Shown here piece by piece: positions 14,880 to 16,269 of a stretch of DNA of 16,269 nt; the first letter of the stretch is position 1; each line of letters begins with the position of its first letter. The stretch lies in assembly GCA_964560355.1 (NCBI GenBank), contig CAZLLI010000062.1, positions 1 to 16,269 on the forward strand, given 5' to 3'. The stretch is from JAKEHA01 sp964560355 (GTDB lineage: Bacteria; Krumholzibacteriota; Krumholzibacteriia; WVZY01; JAKEHA01). The position numbers were made by a program, and so were the translations under genes. The notes under the pieces are model-generated. The model saw only the letters and a program-made list of their open reading frames with translations, searched no databases and had not been told where the DNA came from.

Positions 14880-14915
14880 CGCCTTCCCGCCTTCTTCGTG
14901 GGAGGGCGTTTTTTT
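14880..14915 (+). terminator. Intrinsic terminator / attenuator before carA
   Basis: An 11-bp stem (14880-14890 with 14898-14908, including two G-U pairs) with a 7-nt loop is followed at once by seven T residues (14909-14915). It stands within the carA leader, 38 nt before the start codon, so it must act as a conditional terminator rather than as the end of the Rieske gene alone. Confidence 0.85.
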
Positions 14916-14953
14916 GTGCCCCGAAAGGGCGGCGACGGTAGCGGGGTGGAGCG

Positions 14954-16096
14954 ATGAGCCAGCGTCCCCGCGGCAAGATGATCCTCGCCGACGGCGCGCG
15001 CTTCGAGGGATTCCTCACCGGCGCGGCCGCGCGTCCCGACTGGAACGGCCCCGCCTGGGGCGAGGTCGTCTTCAATACCTCGATGACGGGCTACCAAGAG
15101 GTCATCACCGACCCGTCCTACGCGGGACAGGTGGTCGTGATGACGTACCCGCAGATCGGCAACTACGGCGTCACCGCCGACGACAGCGAAAAGCCGACCA
15201 CGGCCGCGCGCGCTCTGGTCGTGCACGATCTCCAAGAGTTCTTCTCGCCGGGGCCGGGGCGTGTGTCGCTCGAGAGCTTCATGATGGAGCAGAATCTCCC
15301 CGGCATGACCGGCGTCGACACGCGCGCGATCACCAAGCACGTGCGCGATAAAGGAGCGGTAATCGCGGCCATCGGCCGCGCGGACATGTCCGACGACGAG
15401 CTGCTCTCCCTGGCCCGCTCGAAAAAACTCGACCGCGCGGAGCGTCTGGTCGAGTCGGTTTCCGGAACGCTGAACGCGGTGCACGCGGGCGAGCGCGGTC
15501 GCGCCGCCGTGATCGACCTCGGCGTGAAAAAGAGCATCGTCGACAACGTGCGGCGCCTCGGTCTCACGACGCAGGTCTTCGACATCCACTTCCGCGCCGA
15601 CGAGATCCTGAAGGGCGGCTTCGACTTCGTGGTGCTGTCGAACGGCCCTGGCGACCCCGCCGACATCCCCGACGTCGTCGCGCAGGTGAACCAGCTCATC
15701 GGTCGCATTCCGATGCTCGGCATCTGCCTCGGGCACCAGATCATCGCGCTGGCACTCGGCGCGCAGACGTACAAGCTGAAATTCGGCCACCACGGCGCCA
15801 ACCAGCCCGTGGTCGACCACCGCACCGGCCTCGTGTTCATCACCAGTCAGAACCACAACTACGCGGTGAGCGACGACATCGGCGACCGCACCGGCGTCAC
15901 CATCACGTACACCAACGCCAACGACGGCACGCTGGAAGGATTCGTCGACGAGCACCGCAGACTCGAGTGCGTGCAGTTCCACCCGGAAGCGTCGCCGGGA
16001 CCGCACGACTGCCGCGTCATCTTCGACCGTTTCCACGAGCGCGTCCAACAATGGGGCGCGACGGGCACGGGAGGTGGCGCGCATGCCGCGTCTTGA
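14954..16096 (+). CDS. carA: Carbamoyl-phosphate synthase small (glutaminase) subunit
   Basis: CarA hydrolyses glutamine and channels ammonia to CarB for carbamoyl phosphate synthesis (pyrimidine and arginine pathways). The 380-aa protein has the CarA-specific N-terminal domain (GEVVFNTSMTGYQEVITDPSYAGQ, GVDTRAITKHVRDKG). It also has a class I glutamine amidotransferase domain with nucleophile C258 (GICLGHQ) and H343/E345 (FHPEASPGPHD). All catalytic residues are intact and the length is normal. The ATG at 14954 has only a weak, very close GGAG (14948-14951). A second ATG at codon 9, in KMILADG, is also compatible with the family start. Expression is probably set by the PyrR-type attenuator upstream, and carB overlaps its 3' end. 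Confidence 0.96.
   Translation: MSQRPRGKMILADGARFEGFLTGAAARPDWNGPAWGEVVFNTSMTGYQEVITDPSYAGQVVVMTYPQIGNYGVTADDSEKPTTAARALVVHDLQEFFSPGPGRVSLESFMMEQNLPGMTGVDTRAITKHVRDKGAVIAAIGRADMSDDELLSLARSKKLDRAERLVESVSGTLNAVHAGERGRAAVIDLGVKKSIVDNVRRLGLTTQVFDIHFRADEILKGGFDFVVLSNGPGDPADIPDVVAQVNQLIGRIPMLGICLGHQIIALALGAQTYKLKFGHHGANQPVVDHRTGLVFITSQNHNYAVSDDIGDRTGVTITYTNANDGTLEGFVDEHRRLECVQFHPEASPGPHDCRVIFDRFHERVQQWGATGTGGGAHAAS
16070..16075 (+). promoter_or_regulatory. Shine-Dalgarno site of carB
   Basis: GGAGGT lies within the carA 3' end, 7 nt before the carB ATG. It is the strongest ribosome binding site in the window and fixes the carB start. Confidence 0.85.
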
Positions 16097-16269
16097 CGGA
16101 ATCCAGTCGGTGATGGTGATCGGGAGCGGCCCCATCGTGATCGGGCAGGGCTGCGAGTTCGACTACTCGGGCACGCAAGCGATTCGTGCGCTGCGCGAAG
16201 AAGGCCTGCGCGTCGTCCTCATTAATAGCAATCCGGCGACGATCATGACCGACCCCGAGATGGCGGACG
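16083..16269 (+). CDS. carB: Carbamoyl-phosphate synthase large subunit, 3'-truncated by window edge
   Basis: The 62 complete codons visible encode the CarB N-terminus: VMVIGSGPIVIGQGCEFDYSG followed by ALREEG and INSNPATIMTDPEMAD, the start of the first ATP-grasp half (carboxy-phosphate synthesis). CarB phosphorylates bicarbonate, adds ammonia from CarA and phosphorylates carbamate. The ATG overlaps the end of carA by 14 nt (16083-16096), and GGAGGT stands 7 nt upstream, so the two genes are translated from one mRNA. The rest of the gene lies beyond the window. Confidence 0.97.
   Translation, partial: MPRLDGIQSVMVIGSGPIVIGQGCEFDYSGTQAIRALREEGLRVVLINSNPATIMTDPEMAD

Noticed and set aside
14880..14915. 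Terminator belonging simply to the Rieske gene
   Set aside because: It lies about 160 nt past the Rieske stop and downstream of a good promoter and PyrR-type element, so it fits an attenuator of carAB. It may also stop read-through from the Rieske gene.
14826..14957. 43-codon GTG-started ORF in the carA leader, ending in an ATGA overlap with carA
   Set aside because: The segment is explained by the PyrR element, GC hairpin and terminator. The peptide has no run of regulatory codons and crosses the U-run. The AAGGGA that might serve as ribosome binding site is part of the PyrR stem. Ribosome profiling could reopen the question.
1..16269. CRISPR arrays, tRNA or rRNA genes, insertion sequences, phage or defence genes
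   Set aside because: No regularly spaced direct repeats, tRNA-like cloverleaf with conserved TTCGA arm, transposase motif or integrase motif was seen on either strand. All long stretches are accounted for by the metabolic and regulatory genes listed.

Overview
The window is about 16 kb of GC-rich bacterial chromosome, densely packed, with no mobile element, RNA gene or CRISPR array that I could find. Several traits point to the FCB side of the tree: an exported FG-GAP repeat protein ending in a 'NHPNPFNPATTIRF' C-terminal sorting/FlgD-like domain, and a Ser/Thr kinase fused to a WD40/TolB-like propeller whose N-terminus resembles kinases of Gemmatimonadota and Candidatus Eisenbacteria. An Eisenbacteria-like lineage is my best guess. 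This is an inference from protein style, not a phylogeny.

Layout. 2-907: 3' part of an exported FG-GAP protein. 933-2921: bifunctional class II aldolase/short-chain dehydrogenase of the RhaD/YuxG type. 2970-3956: a secreted LIM-domain protein with an HELGH metallopeptidase domain, resembling plant DA1 peptidases. 4069-5283: PLP-dependent Cys/Met metabolism enzyme behind a near-consensus promoter. 5336-7960: membrane Ser/Thr kinase with an extracytoplasmic propeller. 8044-10921: a tight three-gene group (NAD-type isocitrate/isopropylmalate dehydrogenase, FabV enoyl reductase, beta-carbonic anhydrase). 10923-12014 (minus): PA0069-type radical SAM protein, end-to-end with the carbonic anhydrase gene. 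12051-13247: MFS transporter, divergent from the radical SAM gene. 13209-13634 (minus): YjbQ, overlapping the MFS gene tail-to-tail. 13688-14719: Rieske oxygenase alpha-type protein, divergent from yjbQ. 14741-14953: carA leader with promoter, a PyrR-type RNA element and an intrinsic terminator. 14954-16096 carA and 16083-end carB, overlapping by 14 nt.

The genes are mostly unrelated housekeeping or accessory functions rather than one pathway. The clearest functional unit is carAB, which makes carbamoyl phosphate for pyrimidines and arginine and whose leader looks like a PyrR-controlled attenuator. The most unusual protein is the exported LIM/DA1-like peptidase. A second theme is promoter placement: at least four genes (kinase, MFS, yjbQ, Rieske) and possibly two more have a -10 box only 6-9 nt before the start codon, which predicts leaderless mRNAs. 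Other genes (dehydrogenase, radical SAM, carB) have clear Shine-Dalgarno sites.
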